From Massilia eburnea (lineage in GTDB: Bacteria; Pseudomonadota; Gammaproteobacteria; Burkholderiales; Burkholderiaceae_D), in contig NZ_WNKX01000006.1 of NCBI RefSeq assembly GCF_009720745.1, positions 1 through 64,000 on the forward strand: a DNA stretch of 64,000 nt. The letters run 5' to 3'. A program made the position numbers and the translations under genes. Under the pieces are notes generated by a model that made no database searches, had not been told where the DNA came from, and worked only from the letters and a program-made list of their open reading frames with translations. This document shows, in pieces, positions 1 to 7,682 of this stretch. Position 1 is the first letter of the stretch; every line of letters starts with the position of its first letter.

Positions 1-1600
1 CTGCTGGACCGGGCCCCGGGCCGGGGGCAACGCCGCTTGCCGTCGCGCCGCTGACCTGCGGTCCCGCTGCACTGATGGCGGCCTCGGGCGGACGGATGGC
101 GGTGTTGCCGGGAGGAACTGTCCCGGGCACGTTGGCCGGGACCGGGGCGGTGGCCGGATTCGGCGGCGCGCCGGGCGGGGCGACTGCGGCGTTACGCGTC
201 AGGGTGGCGGCCGCCTGGGCGGCGGCCTGGGCCTCGCGCAAGGCTTGGCGGCGTGCTTCCAGCCTGGCCTCTTCTTGTTCTGCCGCAACTGCGTGGGTGG
301 CGTTGCGAGCGTCTTCCAGTCGCTGGGCGGTCAGGCGGTCTTGCAGGGAGAGCGCTTCAGTCGACTCGGCTGCGCGCGTGCGTTCCGCGGCCTCGGCGGC
401 GAGCCTGGCATTTGCTCGCGCGGTATCAATTGCAGCTTGTCGTGTTTGTGTGGCATTTGTCGCGTTTTGCGCGGCGAGCGCTTCTGTTGCGGCAGTTGTC
501 GTAGCTGCCGTGGCTGGCGCCGCGCCGCCTTGGTTCGGCGCGGTGCTCGTGGCGGATCCAGTTGCTGCGGGAGAGCCGGTTGCGCCCGTCTGGCCGGCTG
601 AGTTGGCTGGCGCAGGCGAGCCGGATGCGCCAGCTTGGCCGGCGGGATTGGCTGTGCTGTTCGCCGCCTGCTCCCCGGCGGCGCCGGGCTGGGCTGCCGC
701 GTTCGCGGCGGCAGCAGCTTGCTGGCGTGCGAGGTTCAGCCGGGCGGCAACCAGCGCATCGGTCTGGGCAGACTCCGCCTGTTCGGCTACCAGGCGGCGG
801 GCGGTGTCGAGCCGGTCGGCCGCGGCGCGTTCGGCGCGTGTCAGGCCAAGCTGGTTTGCCTCAACTTGCTGCTGGGCAGCACGGCGCGCGGCGTCGAGGC
901 GGTCGGCCAAAGCTTGCGCCGCAAGGTCTTCCTCGCGCGTGCTTTCCAATTGCCGCGCGGCAGCGGCTTGCGCCTCGGCCAGCCGTTGCTGTTGCGTATC
1001 CTCTAGTGTGTTGTCCGCCAGCGCCTGGCTGGCAAGCTGCCGCGTTTCCGCCAGCTGTTCGGCGGCATTGCGCTGCTGGACCGTCAACTCGGCCAGGTTG
1101 GGCGATGGCTGGACGATGGCTTCCGCCTGCGGCGACTGGGCCGCCTCGGCGGCAGTATCGGGCGGCGTGGCAACGGCGCTTGCAAGCTGGCTGACCGCCT
1201 GGCCGAGTGCGGCCACCGCGCGTTGCGGCGACGCGTTGAAGGCTGAGGCCAGCGCGCCCTCATCGGCGGACAAGGTGCCGCCGCTGGAAACATTGATGCC
1301 CGCTTGCGCCAGCGCCGGCTGCTGCGACACCACGACGCCGGCCAGGGTCGCCGGCGCGTGGGCATTCGTGTTTTCCATCACCTGCTGCGCAGCGGCTGCA
1401 AACGCCGCCGCATCGCCGCCGCTGGCCGCCAGCTCGCGCAGGCTGCGCTGCGCCAGCACCAGGTTGGACAGGAACAGTCCGAGCGAAGATACCGACGGCG
1501 CCGTGGCAGTCGGCGGCGGGACGGCGGCAGGCGTGCTTCGGTCAGGAGGGAAGGCCGGCATGACCGTAGTGGCGCCAGTGACAGGATCGATAGGAATCAC
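1..1600 (-). CDS. Ala/Gln-rich coiled-coil hypothetical protein, 3' end outside window
   Basis: The frame is open on the minus strand from a GTG at 1600 to the window edge, about 533 codons, with no stop seen. An internal ATG at 1561 is an alternative start. There is no signal peptide. The N-terminal ~150 residues are Ala/Pro-rich with a short hydrophobic stretch. The next ~130 residues are Ala/Gln/Glu/Arg-rich and look like long coiled-coil helix. A Gly/Ser/Pro/Ala linker follows with a 15-residue imperfect tandem repeat (AGQAGASGSPA then AGQTGATGSPA), and then a second coiled-coil block. The GTLSADEGALASAF stretch vaguely recalls FliD-type sequences, but this is not enough for a call. The antisense frame is also open because of the Ala/Arg-rich composition. 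I do not recognise the family. Confidence 0.6.
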   Translation of the reverse strand, partial: MIPIDPVTGATTVMPAFPPDRSTPAAVPPPTATAPSVSSLGLFLSNLVLAQRSLRELAASGGDAAAFAAAAQQVMENTNAHAPATLAGVVVSQQPALAQAGINVSSGGTLSADEGALASAFNASPQRAVAALGQAVSQLASAVATPPDTAAEAAQSPQAEAIVQPSPNLAELTVQQRNAAEQLAETRQLASQALADNTLEDTQQQRLAEAQAAAARQLESTREEDLAAQALADRLDAARRAAQQQVEANQLGLTRAERAAADRLDTARRLVAEQAESAQTDALVAARLNLARQQAAAAANAAAQPGAAGEQAANSTANPAGQAGASGSPAPANSAGQTGATGSPAATGSATSTAPNQGGAAPATAATTTAATEALAAQNATNATQTRQAAIDTARANARLAAEAAERTRAAESTEALSLQDRLTAQRLEDARNATHAVAAEQEEARLEARRQALREAQAAAQAAATLTRNAAVAPPGAPPNPATAPVPANVPGTVPPGNTAIRPPEAAISAAGPQVSGATASGVAPGPGPGPA

Positions 1601-1735
1601 GCAGGATCTTTCAACGGGTAGGATTCCAGCTTGCCAGAGATCGCAAGCGCGCATCGTTAGCTGGCGCACGGTGGATGCAGGCGTGCAGCCTTATCGTGAC
1701 CCTTCCACCTAAACCAAGCGATGAGGAACCCGATC

Positions 1736-1996
1736 ATGGACAACAACATCACCCGCGGCGATGGCCCAAGCAAAGACCTGCGCGCCGGCGTACACAGCAC
1801 CGTCGACAAAGTGGCGGACAACATCAGCAGCATCGGCGACCAGATGTCTGCCAAGAGCGACCAGCTGAACGCTGCCTACAAGCGCTTTGCCGAATCCGGC
1901 CGCAACTACGTGCGCACGAGCCCTGGAAAATCCCTGCTGGTCGCCCTGGCCGCCGGCTATGCAGTTTCCAAGCTGCTGGGAGCGCGCAAGCATTGA
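1736..1996 (+). CDS. DUF883 (ElaB/YqjD-like) small membrane-anchored protein
   Basis: An 86-residue protein. The start at 1736 is chosen over an in-frame ATG at 1721 because AGGA lies at proper spacing before it. It has a polar helical N-terminal part (roughly residues 15-60, Lys/Asp/Ser-rich) and a C-terminal hydrophobic segment (SLLVALAAGYAVSKLLG) ending in basic residues. This is the layout of the ElaB/YqjD/YgaM family, tail-anchored inner-membrane proteins that in E. coli bind ribosomes in stationary phase. It is a single gene, divergent from the coiled-coil gene at 1-1600. Family assignment rests on size, layout and C-terminal pattern; the role here is inferred. Confidence 0.7.
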   Translation: MDNNITRGDGPSKDLRAGVHSTVDKVADNISSIGDQMSAKSDQLNAAYKRFAESGRNYVRTSPGKSLLVALAAGYAVSKLLGARKH

Positions 1997-2029
1997 TGCG
2001 GCCGGCGTTGGTGGGTGTACACTAGCCGT

Positions 2030-3655
2030 ATGGATGAGTACGCCCCCCAACAATGGCTTCCTCATGAGCGCCCGCTTTTGCCGGGCTCTCCTTCCACGCC
2101 ATTACATTCCACTCCCAAGCGCCTGGCCTACCTGCTGGTCGGGCTGATCGTGGCGCTGACCGGTGGCCTGGGCAATGCGCTGGTGACGGTCAACCTGGTC
2201 TATGCGCAAGGCTCGCTCGGCGTGACCCAGGCGGAAATCCAATGGCTGCCGGCCGCCTATGTGATGGGCAATGTCTCGATGAACCTGCTGCTGGTGAAGT
2301 TCCGCCAGCAGTTCGGCCTGCGCCTGTTCACGGAACTGTTCCTGCTGCTGTACGCCGTGGTCACGGTTGGCCACCTGTTCGTGCACGGGCTGGCGTCGGC
2401 CATCGCCGTGCGCGCAGCCCACGGCATCAGCGGCGCGGCGCTGACGGTGCTCGGCCTTTACTATGTGCTGCAAGCGTTTCCGGCACAGCACCGGCTGAAA
2501 GGCGTGGTGCTGGGAGTCGGATTTTCGCAATTGACGCTGCCGCTGGCGCGCATCTTCTCTTCCGAACTGCTCTCCATCGCGGAATGGCGTGGGCTGTATT
2601 CCTTCGAGCTGGGCATGGCCCTGCTGTCGTTCGGCTGCGTGCTGATGCTCAAACTGCCGCCGGGAGACCGCATCAAGGCATTCGAAAAGATGGACTTCCT
2701 CACGTTTGCCCTGTTCGCTCCCGGTGTCGCTTTCCTGTGCGCGGTGCTGGCGCTGGGCCGCACGGTGTGGTGGTTCGAAGCGCGCTGGATCGGCTGGGCG
2801 CTGGTGGCCTTCATCGTGCTGTTCACGGCGGCGGTGGCGATCGAACACAACCGGCGCAAGCCCTTGCTCAACACGCGCTGGCTGACCACGGCCAATATGG
2901 TGCGGCTGGCGATATCGGTGCTGCTGATCCGCGTGGTGCAGTCGGAGGCCGGTGGCGCCGTCGGCTTCCTGCAGGCGATCGGCTTGAACAACGACCAGAT
3001 GCAAACACTATGGCTGGTAGCGCTGGCCGGCGCCACGCTGGGCATCCTGACCAGCGCCTTGATCATTACCCCGCAGCGTTTGCAGCCGATGCTGATGTAT
3101 GCCCTGGCGCTGATGGCAGTGGGCGCGTGGATCGATTCGCAGGCGAGCAGCCTGACCCGCCCGGAGCAGATGTATTTCAGCCAGTTCCTGCTGGCGTACA
3201 GCGGCACTTTCTTCCTGGGGCCGGTTTTTGTGTCGGGCTTTGGTGCGGTGATTGCGCAGCCGTGCAACCTGATCAGTTTTTCGCTGATGTTCTCGATGAC
3301 GCAAAACCTGGGCAGCCTGCTTGGCTCGGCGCTGGTGGGGACCTTCCAGGTGGTGCGCGAGAAATTCCATTCCAGCCAGCTGGTCGAACACCTTACCTTG
3401 CAGGATCCGATTGTGGCGGCGCGGGTGCAGGCCCAGGGCTTGCCCTCGCTCAGTGGAGCGGCGACACGGGAAGCCAATATCCTGGCCTATAACGACGTCT
3501 TCCTGATGATTTTCTACGTCGCCTGCGGCACGCTGGCTTGGATGGCGCTGCACTATGCGTGGCAGGTTTGCACCGCCACCCGTCCGGTTGCGCCGGCGCA
3601 GAATGCGCAGACCGGCATGGCACAGGTTTCTCTTACCAATTCGGGGGCACAATGA
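2030..3655 (+). CDS. MFS multidrug transporter, DHA2/EmrB-like inner-membrane subunit
   Basis: About 541 residues with some 14 hydrophobic segments spread through the protein, as expected for the 14-helix DHA2 group of major facilitator proteins. The N-terminal ~35 residues are cytosolic and Pro-rich. The first helix starts near YLLVGLIVALTGGLGNALV, followed by an IQWLPAAYVMG stretch that matches the EmrB-type helix-2 region (WV.taY). The stop overlaps the next gene's ATG by 4 nt (ATGA), and that gene likewise overlaps a NodT outer-membrane gene, so the three form one translationally coupled tripartite efflux operon. ATG 2030 is taken as start; a GTG at 2015 is possible and neither has a clear Shine-Dalgarno. 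Substrate unknown. It is somewhat divergent from typical EmrB. Confidence 0.88.
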   Translation: MDEYAPQQWLPHERPLLPGSPSTPLHSTPKRLAYLLVGLIVALTGGLGNALVTVNLVYAQGSLGVTQAEIQWLPAAYVMGNVSMNLLLVKFRQQFGLRLFTELFLLLYAVVTVGHLFVHGLASAIAVRAAHGISGAALTVLGLYYVLQAFPAQHRLKGVVLGVGFSQLTLPLARIFSSELLSIAEWRGLYSFELGMALLSFGCVLMLKLPPGDRIKAFEKMDFLTFALFAPGVAFLCAVLALGRTVWWFEARWIGWALVAFIVLFTAAVAIEHNRRKPLLNTRWLTTANMVRLAISVLLIRVVQSEAGGAVGFLQAIGLNNDQMQTLWLVALAGATLGILTSALIITPQRLQPMLMYALALMAVGAWIDSQASSLTRPEQMYFSQFLLAYSGTFFLGPVFVSGFGAVIAQPCNLISFSLMFSMTQNLGSLLGSALVGTFQVVREKFHSSQLVEHLTLQDPIVAARVQAQGLPSLSGAATREANILAYNDVFLMIFYVACGTLAWMALHYAWQVCTATRPVAPAQNAQTGMAQVSLTNSGAQ

Positions 3656-4800
3656 GTACACCACCAGCAAGCGGAACGCCAGCCCCGGCCGCGCCGCCAG
3701 CACAAGCGGCGCCAGCAGCGCCACCGCCACCGGACCGGCGCGCGCAGTGGCTGTCCGGCATCGGGTTTGCCCTGATCGCACTGGTCGGCGTGCTGATCGT
3801 GCTGTATGCATGGCGGCTACCGCCTTTTACTAGCCCGATAGTGTCGACCGAAAATGCAGCGGTGCGCGGGCAGGTGACGGTGGTCGGTTCCCAATTGCCG
3901 GCCTATGTGGCCGATGTAAAAGTGCAGGATTTCCAGTTCGTGCACAAAGGCGACTTGCTGGTGGAGCTGGATTCCCGCATCTATCGCCAGCGTTTTGAAC
4001 AGGCGCAGGCCCAGTTGGCTGCGCAAAAGGCAGCGCTGGCAAACTGGGAACAGTCCCGCAACAGCGCCAAGGCGGGCATCGTGCTGCAGCAAGCCGTACT
4101 GTCGAACGCGCAGGCGCAGGCCGCGCGCGCCACAGCGGATTTCGCACGGGCGGAGCAACTGGTGGGCGATGGCTCGCTGTCAGTGCGCGAACAGGATGCG
4201 CAGCGAGCGGCGCGGGCGCAGGCAATGGCGGCCGTCGCGCAGGCCAAGGCCAACGTGGACATTGCGCGCCAGCAGTCGCAATCGGTCACGGTCAATCGCG
4301 GCGCCCTGGAAGCAGCGGTGGCCAATGCCGAGGCGGCACTGAAGGCCGCCAGCGTCGACCTCGATAACACCCGCATTATCGCCCCCGCGGACGGCCAACT
4401 GGGGCAGGTGAACGTACGGCGTGGCGCCTACGTCGCTTCCGGCGCGCAGCTCATGGGCCTGGTGCCGCACGATATGTGGGTGATCGCCAACCTCAAGGAA
4501 ACGCAGATGAACGCCGTTCAGGTAGGGCAGGGCGCGACCTTCAAGGTGGACGCACTGGACGGAGCGGTACTGACCGGCCAGGTCGAACGCATCTCCCCCG
4601 CCACCGGCTCCGAGTTCGCCGTACTGCCCGCCGATAACGCCACCGGCAACTTCGTCAAGATTGCGCAGCGGATCCCGGTACGCATCCGCATCGATCCGGG
4701 CCAGAAACTGGCGCCGCGCCTGCGGCCCGGCATGTCGGTCATCGTCAGCATCGATACGTCGGCGGTGCTGAACGAGAAAGCCGCAGGAGCGCGGCCATGA
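3652..4800 (+). CDS. HlyD/EmrA-family membrane fusion protein
   Basis: 382 residues. A Pro/Ala-rich cytosolic leader (~28 residues) precedes one transmembrane helix (GFALIALVGVLIVLYAW). A biotinyl-lipoyl half domain follows (VRGQVTVVGSQLPAYVADV; VHKGDLLVELD), then a long Ala/Gln-rich coiled-coil hairpin (~residues 105-230), the second lipoyl half (IIAPADGQLGQVNVRRG) and a beta-barrel domain (MWVIANLKETQ). This is the classical EmrA layout: it bridges the MFS pump in the inner membrane to the outer-membrane factor. Start ATG 3652 overlaps the MFS stop, and its own stop overlaps the NodT start, both as ATGA. Assignment is firm; substrate is not. Confidence 0.93.
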   Translation: MSTPPASGTPAPAAPPAQAAPAAPPPPDRRAQWLSGIGFALIALVGVLIVLYAWRLPPFTSPIVSTENAAVRGQVTVVGSQLPAYVADVKVQDFQFVHKGDLLVELDSRIYRQRFEQAQAQLAAQKAALANWEQSRNSAKAGIVLQQAVLSNAQAQAARATADFARAEQLVGDGSLSVREQDAQRAARAQAMAAVAQAKANVDIARQQSQSVTVNRGALEAAVANAEAALKAASVDLDNTRIIAPADGQLGQVNVRRGAYVASGAQLMGLVPHDMWVIANLKETQMNAVQVGQGATFKVDALDGAVLTGQVERISPATGSEFAVLPADNATGNFVKIAQRIPVRIRIDPGQKLAPRLRPGMSVIVSIDTSAVLNEKAAGARP

Positions 4801-6221
4801 AGCGCACCGCAGCGTGCGCCGCAGCCGCCACCTTGGCGCTGGCCGGATGCGCCGCCCGCATCACCCCGCCGCCCGAGTCGCAGCTTGTCGTGCCGGAAGG
4901 CTGGCGCAGCATCGATGCCACCACGGCAGAGCCTGTGTCCCACCATGGGGTCAGACCCCACGGTGGGACACAGGCTCTGCCGGAGCAGAAGTGGTGGGAT
5001 GCGTATGGCGACCAGGCGCTGTCCGATCTGGTGGCGCGGGTGCTGGAGCACAATACGGACGTGCGCCTGGCGCAGTTGCGCGTCGCGGAATTCCGCGCCC
5101 GGCTGGCTGCGGCCGATGCAAACCGTTCGCCGACGCTCAGCGCCACGCTGACGCCGGTGCGCACGCGCACGCTGGCCTACAACGGCGTCCCTTACACGAC
5201 CAACCTGTTCGCGGGCGAATTCCAGGCGGCCTATGAGGTGGACTTGTGGGGGCGCCTGGCCCACGCCAGCGAAGCAGCGGCGCAATCGCTGGCCGCCGAG
5301 CGCGCCAATGCCGGCGCGGCGCAGCTGTCGGTAGCGGCGCTCGCAGCCAACGGCTACCTGCAGCTGCGCGGCCTCGATGCGGCACTCGAGCTGGCGCGCG
5401 CCACGGTCGATCTGCGCGAACAGTCGCGCCGCCTGGCGCAGCAACAGTTCGAAACCGGCTACACCTCGCGCCTGGAATGGCTGCAGGCACAGGCCGAATA
5501 CGAAGCGGCTGCGGAGCAAGTCCCACAGCTGCAGCGCCAGATCAGTGACCAGGAGAACGCGCTGTCGCTGCTGGCGGGCAGCACACCCGGCCCGGTCGCA
5601 CGCGGCAAAACCCTCGACGAACTGTCCCCGCCATCGATTCCGGTCGGCCTGCCTTCAAGCGTCCTGCAGCGCCGGCCGGACATCGCCCGCGCCGCGCACA
5701 ACGTTGCCGCCGCAAAGGCCGGCCTGCAAGCGACCAGCGAACAGCTGCTGCCTTCCTTCCGCCTGACGGCGACGGCCGGCATTCAGTCCACGGATTTCAG
5801 CAACTTCCTGCACGATCCCACCTATTTGTGGCGCGTGGGCGCCGGATTGGCCGCGCCATTATGGGAAGGCGGCCGCGTGCAGGCGCAAACCGATGCCGCC
5901 GCCGCGCAGCGCGACCAGTCGTTGCTGGCCTACGAACAGACGGTGCGCAACGCGCTGGTGGAAGTGGAAAACAGCCTGACCGCGCTGCAGCGCCTGCGCG
6001 AGCAGCTGGACAAGAACGATGCCCGCCGCGCCACCGCGGCGGAAACGCTGCGCATCGCGCGCAACCGCTATCGCAACGGCTACGCCTCCTACCTGGAAGA
6101 GCTGGACGCCCAGCGTACCCTGTTCAATGCCGATGTCACGCGCCTGCAGCTGCGCAGCCGCCTGCTGGGCGCCAGCGTGGATTTGTACCGTGCCCTGGGT
6201 GGCGGCTGGAAAGAAGACTAG
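4797..6221 (+). CDS. NodT-family outer-membrane efflux lipoprotein containing an in-frame palindrome
   Basis: 474 residues. A lipoprotein signal has lipobox LALAGC with Cys18. The typical outer-membrane factor pattern follows: WWDAYGDQALSDLV near the N-terminus, two internally related TolC/OEP repeats, RRPDIARAAHNVAAAKAGL at mid-protein, and the C-terminal LYRALGGGW-type ending (VDLYRALGGGWKED). It is the outer-membrane duct of the MFS/HlyD system just upstream and overlaps the HlyD gene by 4 nt. Residues 43-62, between the mature N-terminus and the conserved WW motif, are encoded by a 59-bp inverted repeat (4924-4982) that reads through without a stop (VSHHGVRPHGGTQ). That segment is unlike the rest of the family and is probably an inserted element tolerated in a variable loop. 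Confidence 0.93.
   Translation: MKRTAACAAAATLALAGCAARITPPPESQLVVPEGWRSIDATTAEPVSHHGVRPHGGTQALPEQKWWDAYGDQALSDLVARVLEHNTDVRLAQLRVAEFRARLAAADANRSPTLSATLTPVRTRTLAYNGVPYTTNLFAGEFQAAYEVDLWGRLAHASEAAAQSLAAERANAGAAQLSVAALAANGYLQLRGLDAALELARATVDLREQSRRLAQQQFETGYTSRLEWLQAQAEYEAAAEQVPQLQRQISDQENALSLLAGSTPGPVARGKTLDELSPPSIPVGLPSSVLQRRPDIARAAHNVAAAKAGLQATSEQLLPSFRLTATAGIQSTDFSNFLHDPTYLWRVGAGLAAPLWEGGRVQAQTDAAAAQRDQSLLAYEQTVRNALVEVENSLTALQRLREQLDKNDARRATAAETLRIARNRYRNGYASYLEELDAQRTLFNADVTRLQLRSRLLGASVDLYRALGGGWKED
4924..4982. repeat. 59-bp palindromic element inside the NodT reading frame
   Basis: Two 29-nt arms (4924-4952 and 4954-4982) pair with one mismatch around a single-nucleotide spacer. The centre reads GGGGTCAGACCCC, and the arms contain TGTGTCCCACC and GGTGGGACACA. 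It lies wholly inside the coding sequence and adds about 20 codons. It shares the GGGGTCAG core with the palindrome at 56512-56602, which suggests one family of REP/REPIN-like or MITE-like elements. Protein-coding palindromes of this sort are known from Rickettsia. No target-site duplication is obvious by eye. Confidence 0.85.
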
Positions 6222-6261
6222 CGCGTAATATTCAGGTTCTTCAATCTCTGGAAAGAAAACC

Positions 6262-6702
6262 GTGGACCCACGTACATTTGCTATTGACCTGTTCGACCGC
6301 TGGACGCAATTGTGGAATCTGGAGTTCCACCTGGCCGCAGATCTGCTCGCGCCGGCGCTGGAACTGCACTACGCGCAAGCCGGTTCGGAACTTTTCGATA
6401 CTGTCAAAACGCCGGAACAGCTGCTGCACGCCATTCGCCATTGGCATGACCTGAAGCCGGGAATAAAGTTTGAAGTCGAGGGCCTGCCATGCGTTGACGC
6501 TGCCCAGAGCGGCGACTCCTGCTCGGGAACGATTGCGCGGCCATACAACGTCTGTCTCGTGAATGCGGACAATGAGGATGTGTGGCGCAGCGGCACGGAT
6601 ATCCTGAAATTCCAGGATGGCTTGATCTGCGAGGTCTGGTCAGTTTCGAGCGGCAGGGAAGGGCGAAGCTTCCGCCAGGACCTGGCCTTCGTCCCGAACT
6701 AG
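6262..6702 (+). CDS. SnoaL/NTF2-like fold protein, hypothetical
   Basis: 146 residues from a GTG start, chosen because GGAAAG sits about 7 nt upstream; no suitable ATG is near. The sequence (LFDRWTQLWNLEF, then HAIRHWHDLKPGIKFEVEG and WRSGTDILKFQDGLICEVWSV) follows the alpha+beta cone pattern of SnoaL-like/nuclear-transport-factor-2 proteins. These are often small enzymes or ligand-binding proteins, with the last strands reading like DILKF.DGLI.EVW. No signal peptide. The gene follows the MFS efflux operon by 40 nt and ends convergently, overlapping the DUF1003 stop by 4 nt. Function unknown; the fold is a moderate-confidence reading. Confidence 0.7.
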   Translation: MDPRTFAIDLFDRWTQLWNLEFHLAADLLAPALELHYAQAGSELFDTVKTPEQLLHAIRHWHDLKPGIKFEVEGLPCVDAAQSGDSCSGTIARPYNVCLVNADNEDVWRSGTDILKFQDGLICEVWSVSSGREGRSFRQDLAFVPN

Positions 6703-7196
6703 TCCTTCCGCTCCTGCAGCAGGTGACCGTGTACTTCCGCCGTCAGCTTGTCGATGCGCTCGACCAGTTGCTTGGTCGCTTCGGTCAGTTCGGTATTCTG
6801 GCGCAACAGCTCCATCATTTGCGCGGTATGGCGCGCTGCCTGCTGCGCCAGTGCCTCGCGGTGACGGGCATCGGCATCGTTATGGGCCTTGTCGCGCTCC
6901 GCCTGGCGCGTTTGCGCCAGCAGGATCAGCGGCGCGGCATATGCTGCCTGCAAGCTGAAGGCAAGGTTCAGCAGGATGAATGGATACGGGTCGAAATGCG
7001 TCAGGCCCCAGATGTTGGCACCGATCCAGACCGCGACAATCAGCGTTTGCGCGCCGAGGAACAAGGGCGTACCGAAGAAGCGCGCAAACGCCTCGGCCTT
7101 CAGCCCGAAGGTGTCGGCGCCAAAGGTCCTGGTCAGGTGTTCATGTTCGCGATGGAAGCGCAGGTGGTCATTGTCATGGCCTGGCTGGGCGCTCAT
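6699..7196 (-). CDS. DUF1003 family membrane protein
   Basis: 165 residues. After a polar His-rich N-terminus come two close transmembrane helices (PLFLGAQTLIVAVWIGANIWG and PFILLNLAFSLQAAYAAPLILL) with the motif FDPYPFILLNLAFS, which is typical of DUF1003. An Arg/Asp-rich segment (RQAERDKAHNDADARHREAL) and a coiled-coil tail (~residues 115-160) follow. The function of DUF1003 proteins is not established. The start overlaps the stop of the GyrI-like gene by 4 nt, so it is translated as the last gene of the run NodT, adaptor, RND, GyrI-like, DUF1003. Confidence 0.85.
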   Translation of the reverse strand: MSAQPGHDNDHLRFHREHEHLTRTFGADTFGLKAEAFARFFGTPLFLGAQTLIVAVWIGANIWGLTHFDPYPFILLNLAFSLQAAYAAPLILLAQTRQAERDKAHNDADARHREALAQQAARHTAQMMELLRQNTELTEATKQLVERIDKLTAEVHGHLLQERKD

Positions 7197-7672
7197 AAGT
7201 CTTCTTTCTCATCGATGGGAATGAAAAGCTCGCAGGCAAAGGCGCCGGTCTGGGGATCGGTACGGAAGTCGGCGGCATAGCGCTCGAAGGGAGGGCCAGG
7301 GCGGCCTTTCAATCCGGCCGCCGGCAGAGCCTTCGCGTAAAAAGCATACCAGGCCTCGCCAATGCCCGAAGGGGGACCATAAAAATCCACCACGGCATAG
7401 CGCCCGCCGGTGATGGTCGCCAGCGCAGCGGGCGGCGGCGCCGGGTCGTCATGGCCGATTTCGACACAGGCGTCGTAGCGGCATTTTTCCGGCGGAGTCG
7501 TACCGGGATCATCCATCGCCACGCCATACGTTACGCGGCCTGCCAGGCCGTTATCCCTTATCCAGGGATCGACAACGTCGCGCCAGAACGCGCCCAGCGC
7601 TGGACCAAAAGGGCCGGTGTGGCGCAGGAAAGCCACGCGGGCAGGTTCGATATCGACAACGCGCACTTTCAT
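7193..7672 (-). CDS. GyrI-like / AraC effector-binding domain protein
   Basis: 159 residues, a stand-alone GyrI-like small-molecule-binding domain. Features are the N-terminal VRVVDIEPARVAFLRHTGPFG, the central YGVAMDDPGTTPPEKCRYDACVEI pattern (usually G...DDP..tp.ekcRyDac), and the late GGRYAVVDFYGPPSGIGEAW. It carries no DNA-binding domain, so it is of the SbmC/GyrI stand-alone type rather than a regulator. It starts 10 nt after the RND permease stop and overlaps DUF1003. Placement after a multidrug pump suggests a drug-binding or sequestration role, which is inference from context only. Confidence 0.88.
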   Translation of the reverse strand: MKVRVVDIEPARVAFLRHTGPFGPALGAFWRDVVDPWIRDNGLAGRVTYGVAMDDPGTTPPEKCRYDACVEIGHDDPAPPPAALATITGGRYAVVDFYGPPSGIGEAWYAFYAKALPAAGLKGRPGPPFERYAADFRTDPQTGAFACELFIPIDEKEDL

Positions 7673-7682
7673 GTCGGGCTCC

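Noticed and set aside
75..1712. Long plus-strand open frame antisense to the coiled-coil gene
   Set aside because: Its product is Ala/Arg/Ser low-complexity with no domain; the minus frame has coherent coiled-coil segments and better codon use.
2102..3004. His/Gln/Arg-rich minus-strand frame inside the MFS gene
   Set aside because: Composition is that of the reverse complement of membrane-protein codons; the MFS frame is clear.
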